DNA of 5,970 nucleotides, taken from the NCBI GenBank assembly GCA_002337925.1, contig DDHB01000057.1:26811-32780 (forward strand), given 5' to 3'. Source of the stretch: Sporomusaceae bacterium UBA1887 (GTDB lineage Bacteria; Bacillota; Negativicutes; Sporomusales; DSM-15969). Numbering within the stretch: position 1 is the stretch's first letter; each line of letters starts with the position of its first letter. The notes under the pieces are model-generated. The model made no database searches. It worked only from the letters and a program-made list of their open reading frames with translations, and was not told where the DNA came from. Both the position numbers and the translations under genes were made by a program. Shown here piece after piece: positions 5,789-5,970 of the stretch.

Positions 5789-5852
5789 CGGTTCTTTCGA
5801 ATTTTCGCCGTTAGAGCTGTTACGTAGAACCGTACCCCTGGTAATGGCGAAA
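5789..5852. repeat. Interleaved complementary arms containing AGAACCGTA repeat, copy 2
   Basis: CGGTTCT (5789-5795) complements AGAACCG (5826-5832). TTTCGCCGTTA (5803-5813) complements TAATGGCGAAA (5842-5852) through eleven pairs with one G-T. The order is A-B-A'-B', so the two stems interlock and could form an H-type pseudoknot or two alternative hairpins. Bases 5826-5848 match the repeat at 4928-4950 at 19 of 23 positions. It lies 17 bases after the hydrolase stop codon, before the terminator. A non-coding repeat is the simplest reading. Confidence 0.45.
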
Positions 5853-5878
5853 CTAACTAATCCTATAAGGCAAAATAT

Positions 5879-5925
5879 AAAAAAGCAGTCAGCATACTCA
5901 ATAAGAGTTTGCTGACTGCTTTTAT
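5879..5925. terminator. Strong bidirectional terminator after the hydrolase
   Basis: AAAAGCAGTCAGCA (5881-5894) is the exact reverse complement of TGCTGACTGCTTTT (5910-5923). An inner ACTC/GAGT helix is also possible in the loop. One side supplies a T-run for + strand transcription, and the A-run at 5877-5884 supplies it for the minus strand. This fits a terminator shared by the hydrolase gene and a convergent gene on the right. Confidence 0.9.
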
Positions 5926-5938
5926 TATGATGAAAGGA

Positions 5939-5970
5939 TTACTCGTTTACTTCAGCCACTTCTCCGGCAT
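5939..5970 (-). CDS. Possible C-terminal tail of a convergent gene (partial)
   Basis: The shared terminator predicts a minus-strand gene ending here. Reading the minus strand, one frame gives AGEVAEVNE and a TAA at 5941-5939. Another gives MPEKWLK and a TAA at 5949-5947. The third stops at once. The first has more natural codon usage and an acidic tail, but so few codons cannot decide the frame or identify the product. Confidence 0.3.
   Translation of the reverse strand, partial: AGEVAEVNE

Noticed and set aside
3246..5938. Integron-like array of gene cassettes (single genes separated by structured gaps)
   Set aside because: No integrase is present. GTTRRRY-type core sites, such as the one at 4210-4216, lack paired RYYYAAC partners, and the gap structures are not alike enough to be attC sites.

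Overview
The window looks like part of a low-to-medium GC Bacillota chromosome. Strong purine-rich ribosome binding sites, TTG and GTG starts, a class II lipoprotein signal and intrinsic terminators with T-tracts all fit. An anaerobic clostridial or Negativicutes-type host is a guess from style only; nothing here fixes the genus. No rRNA, tRNA, CRISPR array, transposase or integrase gene is visible.

Positions 1-259 hold two hairpin/T-tract elements and a structured 5' leader. Positions 260-3245 hold a tight three-gene operon for a type II ABC importer of the iron-siderophore/heme/cobalamin class: a lipoprotein substrate-binding protein, a FecCD-type permease and a FecE-type ATPase. The permease and ATPase genes overlap by ATGA. 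The binding protein captures the chelate outside the membrane, the permease dimer passes it through, and the ATPase dimer drives transport. The actual substrate cannot be read from the sequence; a MolABC-like molybdate/tungstate role is an alternative.

From 3246 onward the character changes. Three AT-richer, apparently monocistronic genes follow on the + strand: a RimJ/RimL-type GNAT acetyltransferase (3571-4086), a second GNAT of a different subfamily (4246-4758) and an alpha/beta hydrolase (5061-5771). They are separated by long intergenic stretches of 150-325 bases. No pathway link between these genes and the importer is apparent. The last bases probably carry the tail of a convergent minus-strand gene behind a strong bidirectional terminator.

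The most unusual content is intergenic. There is a 95-base imperfect hairpin element with GGGGTCAGGC ends (4823-4917) that resembles a REP doublet (REPIN-like element). Partial relatives of its end lie at 3338-3357 and, inverted, at 4186-4197. A second repeat with an AGAACCGTA core occurs at 4928-4950 and 5826-5848. A perfect 21-bp inverted repeat lies at 4952-4994, and interleaved complementary arms lie at 5789-5852. The region downstream of the importer therefore looks like a patchwork of small non-coding repeats around accessory genes. No clearly new protein system is visible.
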